Source: Manihot esculenta (taxonomy: Eukaryota > Streptophyta > Magnoliopsida > Malpighiales > Euphorbiaceae). From it: a stretch of DNA of 64,000 nucleotides. The translations under genes were made by a program, and so were the position numbers. A model generated the notes under the pieces. The model was not told the DNA's origin. It did no database searches and was given only the letters and a program-made list of their open reading frames with translations. Positions 11,519 through 23,200 of this stretch are shown piece by piece. Each line of letters begins with the position of its first letter. The first letter of the stretch is position 1. The stretch lies in assembly GCF_001659605.2 (NCBI RefSeq), contig NC_035169.2:4640110-4704109 (forward strand), given 5' to 3'.

Positions 11519-11621
11519 TCAAATACAAATATGACTAGATTCAACAATTGCCATATTTTCATCTGAGTTCCCAGGCTCAATAGACGCAATAGAAGCTGAA
11601 GTAGACAATTCCTCAATAGAC
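11519..11621 (-). other. Small 3' exon of CNL locus 2 (untranslated here, probably once coding)
   Basis: A strong donor (TAG|GTATGTAT at 11771) directly follows the locus 2 stop codon. An acceptor (ATTTCAG|GTC) lies at 11622, giving a predicted 150-bp 3' UTR intron. The exon starting at 11621 is open for 33 codons in one frame (from 11620 to the TGA at 11519-11521), but that is not the frame in which exon 2 ends. The exon and its acceptor are conserved at loci 3, 4 and 5 (46703, 53876, 55597). Confidence 0.5.
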
Positions 11622-11771
11622 CTGAAATCGAAATTAAATATAAATAAAATTATTATATTTTCCTTGAATTATAGGCATATACTAGAATATTTCAAATGCA
11701 TATAAATCAAGAAGGGAGAATTTAGTTTAAATAATTATTTTGGATGAAGGGAAAAGATAATTTATACATAC

Positions 11772-14000
11772 CTAATCGTCTGATGAATCGATATCAGAAC
11801 CGTTAATAACAATTTTAGGAATATGAGCAATCTTGGACCAATCTTCACCTTTTCCACGTTCACATCTTTTGCTCAATTCATCACAATCTTTAATCTCCAA
11901 TTGTTGGAGAGACGCGGTATTTTGTATGCATACTGGCAATTCTTTGATATATTCACAATTTTCCAATTTTAAGAACCGGAGAGCGTTGGAAGATCCTTGA
12001 AGAAGCCATTCTGGAAAATCCACCAATTTTGGTAACTCCTTAAGCATCAGCTTTTGAAGGTTGAATTGAGCAAAGTGTTTATCATCTTTTCCATTTTCCT
12101 CCAATGTCAAATTGAGGTTTTCACAATTGACAATAGCAAGATTCTCTAATGCAGTGAGGTACTTCATGCTTTGAGGCAAAGAGATTAAGCTTTCACAATC
12201 ATAAATAACTAGGGTTCGAAGATGTTTGAGGCCTTGCATATCTTCAAACAAGTGTTCTAAGATTTCACAGTTAGCAATGCCCAAAAATCTAAGAGATGTC
12301 AAGCACCCTATACCATTCATCGGCAAACACTTCTGCTTTGTTGAAACCACTAGATATCTAAGGTTGATCAAGTACCTTATATCACTAGGTAGCTCCTCAA
12401 TACCTTCACATATTCGTAAAGTTTGTAAATTGTATAACTTGCAAATAGAATTGGGAAGCTTTTTAATTCTAGAATTTCCATGTAGATGGAGATATCTCAA
12501 ATGCTTTAGAGCACCAATCCAATCTAGTGATATTTCTAATTTGGAATCAGCCAAATCCAACATTCGCAAATATTGAAATCTCAATAAATATGAATCCAAG
12601 TCTGATTGGCTGCTAGGACTCTTTTTATCACTCTGGAATATGGCAGTTCGCACATGGTCTAAACCTTGTAAAAGGGTGGAAAGATCTTGGGGAAGTGAAG
12701 TGGAGTTAGGAAATAGCAAATGGCGAACATTGTGTGAGATGTGTCTGGTGCGTGAGGTTATTGCTAAAAATTCATTTTTTGTCAATGATAATGCAAGATC
12801 ATGTACCAGATCATGCATTTTACATGAAATCCCTAGGCTGTCAGAACCAGTAAAATCTTGAAAAAAAGATCTAGATCCCAACTCCTGAAAATAACGCAAC
12901 CCAATAGCTTCCGGTTCTTCATCTTGGTTGGCTGATCCAATAAGTCCATGTGCCATCCAAAATTGAATTAATGTCAAATCAAGGAATTCATAGTCCTTTG
13001 GATAAAAAGAGCAATAAGCAAAGCACTTTTTCAAATGAACAGGCAACTGCTCGTAACTTAATCTCAAAGCAGGTAAAATATCAGTTTCCTTCTGCTCTAT
13101 TTTCCATAACTCACTATCTCTTATAGACTTCCAATAACTTTCATCAGAATTCAGAAGAAGAAGTGATGCTAATGTCTTCACTGCCAATGGAACCCCTTTG
13201 CATTTTTTGACAATTTCAACCCCAATTTTTAACAAGTTTGGATATCTCTTCACTTGGCCTTCTTTAAATGCACATTTAGTAAACAAAGCCACACACTCAT
13301 CTTCAGGAAGACCCGATAACTCATATGCTTTTGGGATGGTGCCCATAATGGAGGCTACTTTGTTACTACGTGTAGTTACTAAGATTTTGCTTCCACTGGC
13401 ACCCATACACAAGAGCTCTTTCAATTGGTTCCATTTCATAGGGTCATCATTCCACACATCATCTAAGATGAGCAAATACTTCTTATCACCAATGGTTTCC
13501 CTCAAAATTCTTTGTAGTTGTTCCATTTCCAGTTTTTTCAACTTCTCTACATGTCTCATTCGGTCTTCTGTAGATTTAATAATTTTCTCTGTCAAAATCT
13601 TTATGTCAAATTCTTCTGATACACAAACCCATATCTGAAGTTGAAAATGACTCCTTACCCTTTCATCATTATAAACAAATTTAGTGAGTAAAGTTTTTCC
13701 CAACCCTCCAATTCCAACAATAGGGATAATAGAGATTTGTGCAACCTCACTAGAGTCTTGTAAAAGTCTAATGATATTTTCTTTATCATCATATCTTCCT
13801 ATAACTTCAGATGCTTGTACAAATGAGTGAGTCGGTGCTCTTTCTCTAGGCATAACATGCCCACTTGCATATCGTTCTGTGAGATGAAATTTAGATTTCT
13901 GACTTGCAATCTCATCTAATCTTTCTCTTATTTGCTTTACTTTTGCACTCATTTTAAAACGAAATGCAATTGGATTAGAACATGAAAAAAAGTGACCCAC
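11772..14000 (-). CDS. CNL disease-resistance protein, exon 2 (NB-ARC and LRR), locus 2
   Basis: Exon 2 follows the acceptor TTACAG|GTGGGTCAC and adds 742 residues in phase 0 to the 103 of exon 1 (26926-27234), giving 845 residues. In full-protein numbering: P-loop GIGGLGKT about 199-206; RNBS-A with IWVCVSEEF about 226-234; kinase-2 LLILDDVW about 279-286; RNBS-B ILVTTRS about 309-315; GLPL as KGVPLA about 371-376; RNBS-D CFAYCSFYPKDYEF about 429-442; MHD motif in KMHDLVHDLAL about 497-507; LRRs from about 533 to 820. All nucleotide-binding motifs look intact, so the protein could act as an ATP/ADP-switch immune receptor in the cytosol. Context is unusual: the intron is 12.9 kb and the promoter is altered. 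The GTG at 14000 is the exon's first codon, not a start. Confidence 0.95.
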   Translation of the reverse strand: MGHFFSCSNPIAFRFKMSAKVKQIRERLDEIASQKSKFHLTERYASGHVMPRERAPTHSFVQASEVIGRYDDKENIIRLLQDSSEVAQISIIPIVGIGGLGKTLLTKFVYNDERVRSHFQLQIWVCVSEEFDIKILTEKIIKSTEDRMRHVEKLKKLEMEQLQRILRETIGDKKYLLILDDVWNDDPMKWNQLKELLCMGASGSKILVTTRSNKVASIMGTIPKAYELSGLPEDECVALFTKCAFKEGQVKRYPNLLKIGVEIVKKCKGVPLAVKTLASLLLLNSDESYWKSIRDSELWKIEQKETDILPALRLSYEQLPVHLKKCFAYCSFYPKDYEFLDLTLIQFWMAHGLIGSANQDEEPEAIGLRYFQELGSRSFFQDFTGSDSLGISCKMHDLVHDLALSLTKNEFLAITSRTRHISHNVRHLLFPNSTSLPQDLSTLLQGLDHVRTAIFQSDKKSPSSQSDLDSYLLRFQYLRMLDLADSKLEISLDWIGALKHLRYLHLHGNSRIKKLPNSICKLYNLQTLRICEGIEELPSDIRYLINLRYLVVSTKQKCLPMNGIGCLTSLRFLGIANCEILEHLFEDMQGLKHLRTLVIYDCESLISLPQSMKYLTALENLAIVNCENLNLTLEENGKDDKHFAQFNLQKLMLKELPKLVDFPEWLLQGSSNALRFLKLENCEYIKELPVCIQNTASLQQLEIKDCDELSKRCERGKGEDWSKIAHIPKIVINGSDIDSSDD

Positions 14001-15329
14001 CTGTAATCCAAAAACATGCAGTGCAGCAGCGGTAAAATGTTAGTTTATATACTTTAATTATAGTCATAGGTTAATAACAACAATTTAAAATCTGACCTCT
14101 ACTTATATCTCCCAACTAAGTATAACACAACAACCTATTTATTTTTTAGCAGTAAATACAAAGCGCAGCTAGAATTAAAATTTTGTAAATATAAATAAAA
14201 TTTTTTATTAAAATATATTATTATATATAATTAAAAATTGATTTTTGTATAACAATTTTAAATTATTGTCAAACTGTTACTTTAATAGTATTAAGACAAT
14301 AATTTTATAAATACTGCTAAAACATAGCTTTAAAAACAAAATACTATTTTTTTATATTATATACAGTTTTATTATTTTTTATAGTAATTATATTAACTTT
14401 ATAAATTTTTAAATATAATCATTTTAATTTATTGGACTTTATGACACAATTTTTAAAAAGAAGTACTAAAAATTAAATAATACTTACTATTTTATTATTT
14501 ATATTATTTTAAATTGTACAATAATTAAACCAATTAAATAATCTAAAAAATATATCCTTTACTCTTTGCAATACATTTTCGAAATTTTTTAATTTTTTTT
14601 CCTTTCTTCGTTTATAGAGTTAATGTATTTTCCTTTCTTAAGTTAATTCTTTATTCTAAAAAAAAAGTAACTTTTAATAAATAAAATTTAATACGTAATC
14701 ATTTTAAGAAAAATATTTGTTAAATGGTCAATAAATATTAATTTCGAGAGTGCATATTTTTTATGATAATAATAATATTAATAATGAAAAATAATAAGAC
14801 AATCAAAATCATTTATTATTTAATATTATTTTACAAAATGATTACAAAATAATATCATTACAAAATTTTTTTAAAAAAAAAAGTATTGCTAAAACATATT
14901 AGCAATACTCTCAATCAAAATTATTTATTATTTTGACGTCTATCTTTATATTTTGTTATTGGATTTGTTTTTGTCTATCAATTTTTGAAGTTTGATCTTT
15001 GTAAAAATGTTTTATTGTTTTCAAAGTGTTAAAGATTTTCAAATTGAAAAATTTAGGATGTGTTTGGTATTATTATAGGATTTTATTTTTTATTTTTTTA
15101 AAATTAAAAATAGTTTTTTTATTTTTTAAAAATGATTTATTTTAATAACTGTGTATAAAAATAAAAATAAATTTTTATATAAAAGTAAACAATAAAATAT
15201 TTTTTAAAATATGATATTTAACAATAAAATAAATATATAAGTATTTTTATAATAAAAATAAATAATAAATTATATTATATAATATATGATATTATAATAA
15301 AAAATTATTACTTAATTTTTGTAATATAG

Positions 15330-15883
15330 AAAAACTTATTAATTCGTGCATCGATTTTGAAAAATACATTAAAATATTATTGAGACTTTAACAAGTTTGT
15401 TGATCGGCCTTTTCATTAATTTTAGTCGATAAGTACTATAAAAATAAAAATTACTATTTACTCTATGTGATATAGGAAAACTCACTAATCCATCCATTTA
15501 TTTTAAAAAATATATCAAAATATATCTGAAATTTTTTAAAAAATCTACTAATTAATCAATTCATCAATTTTAACTGTTAAATGTTATAAAAAAAAATTTT
15601 TAAATGTTCTTGATATAAAAGAACTAATTAGTAGATATTTTTACAAAATTGAGAACCAACTAATAAATTTTCTCTTATTACAAAGACTAAATAGTAGAAT
15701 ATTTAATAATTAAAACTAATAAAAAGACTAGTTAAGATATTTCTAATACGTTAAGGATGCTTAATGTATTTTTCAAAATAAAAAGATCAACTAATAAGTT
15801 TTTTCATATCATATGGACTAAATAGTAAATTTTTCTTTTACAAAATTATAAATGTCTTAAATATGAAGGGACTAATTAGTATG
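15330..15883. repeat. Fold-back repeat remnant, left part, interrupted by LTR element
   Basis: Contains family B phrases (AATCTACTAATTAATCAATTC, GGACTAAATAGTAAATTTTT). The right-hand remainder is at 23918-24064. The LTR element lies between them with target duplication GTATG. Confidence 0.55.
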
Positions 15884-16583
15884 TGATGACTGCTGGATTT
15901 CTTCACCCCGGCCTAAAGGCCAGGCCCATGAAAACAGCCCATGATTCGAAGGCTTCAATATTCCCCTCGAGAGCCAGGTCCAGCCCGCTCAGTCACAGGG
16001 CCGGACTCCGCCTAGACTCCTCAATCAAACCGGCCCAAACCTCTCGGCCCAGTAATCAGGCCCTCACCAGGCTCAACTTCAGCCCTACCATTCAACCCAG
16101 CCCGGAAAGGGGAAAATGACCAAGATGCCCCGCTGGTAGGTCCTTCCGCATGCGTATCAGAGGAGAATCATACATATCAGAGGAGAATTAATGGCCGTTA
16201 CGCATGGAGCAGGCGCCTGACACATCCGTACATACGGAGCTAAGCGACAGAAGACAGCTAGCATTGTGGCAGAGAGACAGATATATATATATCACAGTAG
16301 AGGCCACGCAGGAGGGGCTCTTCTTCTTCATTCTCCTTCCTGGACACCATTTTTATTCTTTCTGTAACCCTTGCTTAAATATACTACTCTGAGCCATAAA
16401 ATCTGACTTGGGCGTCGGAGGGCCTCTGCCGGGGCACACCCGGTAGGCCCCTGACCATTCTTTCTTATTTTACAGGTCCTTTCACCAGGAAGAACATGGA
16501 GAGACCCATCAGGGAGCCCAACAAGAAAGGACCCAGAAGAAAACCAGATCTACCATGGACCAGGAAGAGGAAAATATTTATCA
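15884..16583 (+). repeat. 5' LTR of young element
   Basis: TGATGACTGCTGG...TTTATCA, 700 bp. Same length as the 3' LTR with one mismatch at 16105. The open frames in it (15883-16119, 16204-16392) repeat in the 3' LTR and are not genes. Confidence 0.95.
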
Positions 16584-16585
16584 AA

Positions 16586-16603
16586 TGGCGCCGTCTGTGG
16601 GAA
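16586..16603 (+). promoter_or_regulatory. Primer-binding site of young LTR element
   Basis: TGGCGCCGTCTGTGGGAA lies two bases after the LTR end. The related element at 34665-45133 has TGGTGCCGTCTGTGGGAA in the same place, one base different. Confidence 0.8.
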
Positions 16604-16910
16604 ACGAAAGAGATTTTACTATCTCTGAAGTTTCTAGATCCACCCATTGAGATCCACATGAGAGCAACGCCCCTCAAGTATCAGAGCAACCTGGAGATAA
16701 TAAGAAATAATCAAATATCCAGGCAAGGTGGATAAGCTCCGACGCGGTATGCCGTCCAGCTCAAAGACAAGGTGACGATCCAATGTCGCGTCCAGCCATG
16801 GGTGTCACCGGCGAAGCCCGAAGCCGTGCGTTGCAACAACAGAGAAAGCTCGGTCACCTCGAGGACGGGGAAGACAACCCAGCTGAAAAGAAAGACCCAG
16901 TTGGTTCAAG

Positions 16911-17149
16911 AATATTTTGATAATTTTTTAGATAATTTATTTTAATATTTATTAAATTTTATTATTACTGATTTTTTCTTTGAGATTTAACGAAGTGAAA
17001 CCTCATATGATGAATATATTTGTTGAAAACTGTGAGATCAACCGTACACAAATTGTAGAGATTGGATGGGCAGATCTGATGTGAAGTCCCAGGTAACAAG
17101 CTAGAAAGGAGGAGCCCGCAAAAAAAAAAAAAAAAAAAAAAAAAAAAGA

Positions 17150-17180
<31 letters not shown>

Positions 17181-20100
17181 TGGAGGTCGGATGTTTGGAA
17201 CAGTAAGAGTGGAAGGAGCTCAAAAGACGCGCCGTGGTCGGGTCGAGCTCCAACCAGTGAGGTCGGCGCGACGCAGGAATAGATCAGATAGATAGACCTG
17301 ATGATGCCAAAAGACACATTGACTTGAAGAGTAAGTCGCTGGTCTGGTCGAGCTCCAACGAGGGAGGTCGACGCGACACGACAGGCAGACATGATGGTGC
17401 CGAAGACGCGCCAACCTGAGGAAGAAGTTGCTGCTTTGGTCGAGCTCCAACAAGTGAGGTCGGCGAGACTTTACAACAATCCGACCATGTAGGTCGGCAC
17501 GGAAACGAACGAGGTCGGTGCTGCCTATTTAGTCGCCATCGATCCTAGGGTGACCGGCATCAATAGCGCTCCATGGCGCGGGTCCTTCGAATTCGATGTC
17601 TGGAGCATTACTCCCTCATCACCACCCATCTCCTCTCTGAGCAGTCACCCATCTCCTCTCTGGTTGGTCGGAATAGCAAGACAGAAAGGAACTCGGCAAA
17701 TCCGCCGACCACAACGTCAAATTACTCGCCGAGGTCAGATCCGTGCTCGAGCTTAGATCTGTGATCAAGGTCGGAGCCGTGTTTGAGGTCGGGTTCATAT
17801 CTCCGGTCGGACAAAATGATGTCGCCGAGCAGCTGGGGCGTGACTCATAACTATCCGACCTGGTTGGACAACAGTACCCCTCAAGTATTGGTGCAACAGG
17901 GAGAAGACAGGAGATGATCAGAAACCCAAGCCGAGGGAGAAGACGAGATGAGTAGAGACCCAAGCCGATCGAGGAGAGATTCGATTTGTACATACTAGCC
18001 AATTTGAAGACGAGTGAAATCGGGTGCGGCTGCCATCTGGGCTCATTGGAATCGAGCGAGTTGTGCGGCACGATAACCAACTTGGAAACTGTAGATCCCA
18101 ACCGACAAATAGACGAGCTGGTTACGGCTGAGAGGGCTAACCTCCGTAGAAGAAGACCAAGCAAATCTGCATTTGCTCAGTCAGAAGGAAAGAGGTCCTT
18201 TGGGCCGGGTTTGACAAGTTAGAGGATGAGGGTGATGTGATTCGGCGAGTTCTTCTCCTGGGTTGTGTTTAATGAGGTTGGGATGTGGACAAATGACGGA
18301 GTAGAGGAGGTTCGAATAGTTTGCATGGCTGGTTCTTTTAGAGCTGAAGCTAGAAGAGACGGGAAGAAAATGAAGCGAGAAAGAAGGGACTTGTTACTGA
18401 AGTGGCCACTCACTGAACTAGAGGCTTTAAATTGTTCAATGCAAGAGACAGTAGGATAGCTGAGACAGTGACAGAGAAAACGATAAAACTTTTTGTTTTC
18501 TTTTTCCTCTTTTTTACTCTTTATATGCTATTTGATTGGGGAAATGGGGGACAGAGGAAAAAGGAAAACTAATTTTATCTTGTTGGAACTGGAATTAGAG
18601 GGGAGAATATACGAAAGATAGTGATCGGCTGAGAGCCTCAAAGGCGTTGTTTGCCCTACCATTTGTTGAAGATTCAAGAAATGAGCTAAGTTCCTTGCGA
18701 ATCACAGATGAACTACCAGTCCAGAGATCAGATTTTAGAACCTTTTTTCCTGTGCTGCAAAGCATTAAAAAGTTCTGATGAAGGATGGTGCTTACAGGAT
18801 TATACATTATAGTAGCAGGACTGCAGGAGTGATTTCATGCAGATACTTGTGCATACACAGATGATTGCTAAGCCCCAACCAAGCATGTCCCAAACAAATG
18901 TTTTGATTTCGAGGAACCAGATTACTTGATCAAAAGGTTTGAATTTTGGGACATGCTTGATGGTTCTGGTTTTGCATTCAGAACATTTGTTCTTTCGTTG
19001 GAAAACAACCATCTCAATGCCTCAAGTTCATCTGAAGTTTTCTGGAGCTTGACAAATCTACACAAATCTTAAAGAACTCCTCTCCCGGATTCTGCCCTTA
19101 AGAATTTTCAGCATAATTTGCCATGTTCTTTGGTAGTTTTGTTTGTTGATTAACCAGAGTTGTATCTAGCAGCTTGTACAGCAGAGAGGTGCTTAGCATG
19201 GACTCTTGAAGGTCAGAAATCAACATCCATATTAAGTCAGCTTCCCGACGGCTGGGTCCACGTCAGCGTTGTCCGACAAGATACGTCAGCTCCTGCAAGG
19301 CAGTGTTGAATTTTGACGGTGGTAGCGGTAAATTTTCGCGTTACATGCGATGAGTGGAGGTACTATCTCTCCTATAGCTGCTCTCATATTCATCGGGAAA
19401 AGCTTTTGAGCCATAGAAATTGAGTAAAGTTACTTCATGGATGACTGACACGTAGAAATTGATTGTAGTTATATTTATTTTTGTTAAATAAATTAATTAA
19501 TACTACCAATAATTTTGTATTTTCCTTTGCTCGGATTATTGAGTTATGTTTGTTTGCTTTCACGTGAGAGCAAAAAACAGAGGTTTGGATGGTTTGCAGC
19601 ACAGATTGGCGGAAGAAAAATCTAATTAATACCTTTGGAGGGTCAGTGAACTTTCAAACTTCAGATGCTAGCCATGCCAGTAAAAATAGTGGATTAGGTG
19701 TAATGATGAAATCACCTGTTTTGCTGGCCACCTAACTTGGGTGTACAAATGCACGAACAATAGAACACTTACGTACCTGGTCCCCCTGTTACTCTCTCTG
19801 TTATCAGCAGAATAAGGAATGGATCTAATTGCTGGAGGGATACAGTAACTGGTGCTGCAGTGGCTGCAGCAGGAAGGTCAGCTCCCCGTTCAGGTGCTAT
19901 TGCTTCCGCTTTTCATAACTTCTGAGATAACAATGATTTATAGGCGAATCGTGCCACTCTCAAATATCTTGATAATTGCTTATTACCATGAAATTTTGTT
20001 ATTAACGCTAACGCAGACATTTCTGAAGAAAAGATCACGCATTTTATAAATTGAAAAATCCTGAGAAATTTACACATGCAAAAATATTGTTCATTGCATC

Positions 20101-20240
20101 TCTAAAATTGCACGAGTTAAATACTTGCATGCATATGAAATATGAAATTGAGTGACACATGCGACATATTATTGGTGAATATTATTGAATTAACAACAAG
20201 CATTCTCGTTATATACGCTTTGTGCAAGCTCTTATTTTGC
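16911..20240 (+). other. Foreign-looking cargo region in the young LTR element
   Basis: This part has no counterpart in the related elements. It starts AT-rich, has a long A-tract with scattered G (17118-17180), and a G+C-rich part (17220-17520) in which a GTCGAGCTCCAAC motif followed by GAGGTCG recurs three times. It then has several coding-like pieces on the plus strand. One, 18600-18777, is preceded by an acceptor-like GGAATTAG and is open to a TGA. A second, about 18882-19070, ends TAA and contains FEFWDMLDGSGFAFRTF. A third, about 19804-19923, contains RDTVTGAAVAAAGRSAP and ends TGA. I do not recognise the source genes; the last piece faintly recalls glycine/alanine-rich helices of Tim17/22/23-type membrane proteins, which is weak evidence. 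Capture of host DNA is the likeliest explanation. Confidence 0.45.
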
Positions 20241-20459
20241 AGAAAAATTCAAAAAAAATGAACAAGACCTCAGTTAGGCACAAAACCAGCTGAGATAACG
20301 AAGCGACAGTAAGGCCAATGAGCCTGAACCTTGCGCAAGACCTCCTAAAGGAGCAAAGAAAGCCGGTGGGGCCCCGAGGTCACCCCGGAACAAAAATAAC
20401 TAGGATCCCGTAAGATCTCCTAGAGCACAAACAGCCGGCGGGGCCCCGAAACTTAAAAG

Positions 20460-20675
20460 GTCAGAGAAAGAAGCTTAAAAGTGGGAGATCTGACTTTAAG
20501 AAACCTGGAACCTACAGGAAAAAGAGCAGCCGCAGGTAAGCTAGCACCAACCTGGGAAGGTCCATTCAAGGTGACAAAAGTGGTTAAGCCCGGGGTATAC
20601 CGAATTGAAGATATGCAAGGAAACCCCGAGCCCCACGCTTGGAACATCCAGCACTTAAAAAGGTACTTCCCTTGA
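20460..20675 (+). pseudogene. Stub of integrase C-terminus in the young LTR element
   Basis: An open stretch of 71 codons plus stop, starting VRERSLKVGD and ending LKRYFP-stop, homologous to the end of pol at 38929-39300 and 25856-26210. It includes the GKLAPTWEGPF motif of gypsy integrase C-terminal regions. No upstream pol sequence is present. The stub starts abruptly at about 20459, marking an internal deletion junction. Confidence 0.85.
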
Positions 20676-20792
20676 AATATTTGAAAAGAAAAATATTATA
20701 CTCTGAAAAGCACAAATAAACGCCATTCTTTACACAATGATATTATTTCCATTATGAATGTTACTTCTCTTTGAAAAAGAAAGAACAGAATT

Positions 20793-21200
20793 AGAAGACC
20801 TCCTTGAGACATAGAGACCTCCTGGAGGTAGAAGACCGGGATCCCCAAGATCTCCCGGATACAAGACCAGGATCCCCAAGATCTCCTGGCACTAGAAGAC
20901 CTCCTTGAGACATAGAGACCTCCTGGGGGTAGAAGACCGGGATCCCCAAGATCTCCCGGATGCAAGACCAGGATCCCCAAGATCTCCTGGCACTAGAAGA
21001 CCTCCTTGAGACATAGAGACCTCCTGGAGGTAGAAAACCGGGATCCCCAAGATCTCCCGAATGCAAGACCAGGATCCCCAAGATCTCCTGGCACTAAGAA
21101 GACCTCCTTGAGACATAGAGACCTCCTGGAGGTAGAAGACCGGGATCCCCAAGGTCGTCCCGGAATTACAAAACCAGGATTCCCAAAGATCTCGTGACAA
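20793..21200 (+). repeat. Tandem array of four ~101-bp units
   Basis: Units begin AGAAGACCTCCTTGAGACAT at 20793, 20894, 20995 and 21097, giving periods of 101, 101 and 102. Each holds two GGATCCCCAAGATCTCC blocks. The array lies between the pol stub and the 3' LTR. Minus-strand open frames across it (20696-21200) are by-products of the repeat. Confidence 0.9.
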
Positions 21201-21202
21201 AA

Positions 21203-21830
21203 GAAGACCTCACTGAGGTCCTAGCAAAGGAAGACCTCAATAAGGTCTTGACAAGAGAAGACCTCAATGAGGTCTTGACAAGGAAGACCTCAATAAGGTC
21301 TTGACAAGGAAGACCTCAATAAGGTCTTGCCAAAAGAAGACCTCACTGAGGTCCTAGCAAAAGAAGACCTCAATAAGGTCTTGACAAAAGAAGACCTCAC
21401 TGAGGTCCTAACAAAGGAAAACCTCAATGAGGTCTTGACAAAAGAAGACCTCACTGAGGTCCTAGCAAAAGAAGACCTCAATAAGGTCTTGACAAAAGAA
21501 GACCTCACTGAGGTCCTAACAAAGGAAGACCTCAATGAGGTCTTGACAAAAGAAGACCTCACTAAGGTCCTAGCAAAGGAAGACCTCAATAAGGTCTTGA
21601 CAAAAGAAGACCTCACTGAGGTCCTAGCAAAGGAAGACCTCAATAAGGTCTTGACAAGGAAGACCTCAATAAGGTCTTGACAAGGAAGACCTCAATAAGG
21701 TCTTGACAAAAGAAGACCTCACTGAGGCCCTAGCAAAAGAAGACCTCACTGAGGTAGAAGACCTCAGAAGACCTCACTGAGGCAGAAAACCTCACTGAGG
21801 CAGAAGACCTCACTGAGGTAGAAGGCCGGC
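21203..21830 (+). repeat. 27-bp hairpin repeat array with 54-bp higher-order unit
   Basis: About twenty units of a 27-bp repeat, each with a short inverted repeat (GACCTCA..TGAGGTC or GACCTCA..TAAGGTC). Two variants mostly alternate, one ending GGTCCTAGC and one GGTCTTGAC, giving a 54-bp higher-order period. The array decays from about 21730 onward. Because 27 is a multiple of three, both strands stay open for 117 codons (21327-21680 plus, 21290-21643 minus); neither is likely to be a gene. Confidence 0.9.
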
Positions 21831-21839
21831 GAAGATCTC

Positions 21840-23200
21840 GAAGATCTCCCGAAGCAAAAATGGTTGGAATCCCCAAGATCGTCCGGTACCACAAGCAAAA
21901 AACAACTCATAAGAACATAGTTCCGATCTCACCTAAAAGATTGGGGCACGAGACCATAAATGAAAAGATAAACTCCGACCTCCCAAAGGACCTCGAGTCA
22001 TCAGGTAGAGAGACTTTGATCTCACACAACAGCCAAAAATACCAAAGCATCATGACGATCTCAAGAAAACGAACGCGGTACTGGTAAACCCAATAGGCAG
22101 ACCGAATTAAGGCAAGGCGATTCCTAAGCAAACTGCATACCAAAATACAAAGCCAAACAGAGAATCAGGGGCAATCATAAGAGGCACCGAACTCGGGAAT
22201 TGACCGCTCACACTAAACCAACTCAGCTGACCTAGAGAGAGGTCCAGGCAACAAAGAGCCCGCAAAAGGCTCGAAAGCAGACAGCCCATAAATACTCGGG
22301 GGCAAAAAACATACACGAGAGTCCAACGCTCAAATAAAGAATCAAGAAGGCAAGACGGTCAAATCCAAAAACAGATAGTCCGACCCCTGCAATCCAAGGT
22401 CGACCTTCCCGGAAGCCTGGAGGGGCCTCACATTTGGACCGGCAAGGCTATAAGCCTATAAAAGAAAAGTTAAAACCAAACAAATGAACAGTCAGACTGA
22501 AACACAGCCCGAATAATGGTCGACAAGAAAGCAAGAAATCAAGTCCGACTTCACAAAAGAGCTCGGGGCATCAAAGTGAAGAAAGTGAAATTCCGAACTT
22601 CGGAGCTCGCGATATAGACATCGTCACAGGCTATAGGCACAAAAGCCTAAGCGAAAAGCAAAGAACCGAGCTCCCAGCTCGGATGAACTCGTAACAGGAA
22701 AACAACAAAAGAACGAGTACTCTATCCCAGTGGAGCTTACAGCTCAAACCACACCGATTACCGGAAGGATATCTCAAGAGGAACAAGGTATTATATTCCT
22801 GAGCTCGCGACAATGACGAGATCGCGAGCCAAAAACAAGAATGCCCTCATGAGAATAAGAAAAATTCGCAAGTTAGAAGCTTAACCAGACTCCGAGCTCT
22901 TAGCCCGGATCGGTTCAACCAGCAAAGACCCAGTAGAGCCGGCTTGATCCAACAAATAAGTAAAGTTGACAAAACTAGAAGATAGTGTGAGTAGAAAATA
23001 ATGATGAGGTACATGCCGAGGTGAAATATCATTTGTCATCGAACACACATTTTCATAACGCCATACATTCAAACATCAAAGTAAAGAGACAAAAAAATAA
23101 TAAGGGAAAGAAATGGAACTTTCAACAAGAGCAGTTCTCAGACCACACATGAATAGAAATTAAAGATTTATCCTCTCACCAGTCATGGAATAACTGCTGA
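21840..23200 (+). other. 3' untranslated region of the young LTR element
   Basis: G+C-moderate sequence rich in GAGCTC and CTCGGGGC phrases. In reverse complement it resembles the 37150-38340 region of the large element and 24500-24950 of the fragment. No gene supported. Confidence 0.5.

Noticed and set aside
12226..13638. Plus-strand frames of 73-146 codons across the NB-ARC/LRR exon (and equivalents at 47307 and 56188-57483)
   Set aside because: Antisense shadows of a strongly conserved coding exon.
11772..14000. Treating the 742-residue frame as a complete gene starting at 14000
   Set aside because: The first codon is GTG directly after a canonical acceptor, and the coiled-coil exon with matching phase exists upstream. 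A stand-alone start is less likely.
15883..16392. Open frames of 78 and 62 codons, repeated at 23217-23726
   Set aside because: They lie within the two LTRs and repeat because the LTRs are near identical.
17118..17180. Long A-tract, considered as the tail of a SINE or processed transcript
   Set aside because: No Pol III A/B boxes or target duplication could be made out, and the tract continues as a GAAAAAAAAA microsatellite.
20696..21200. Overlapping minus-strand frames of 94-102 codons with a repeated SWGSWSCI motif
   Set aside because: They are read-outs of the 101-bp tandem array.
21290..21680. Two opposite 117-codon open frames with repeated KEDLTEVL-type units
   Set aside because: Both follow from a 27-bp repeat on either strand inside a retrotransposon 3' region. 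No start context, domain or conservation argues for a protein.
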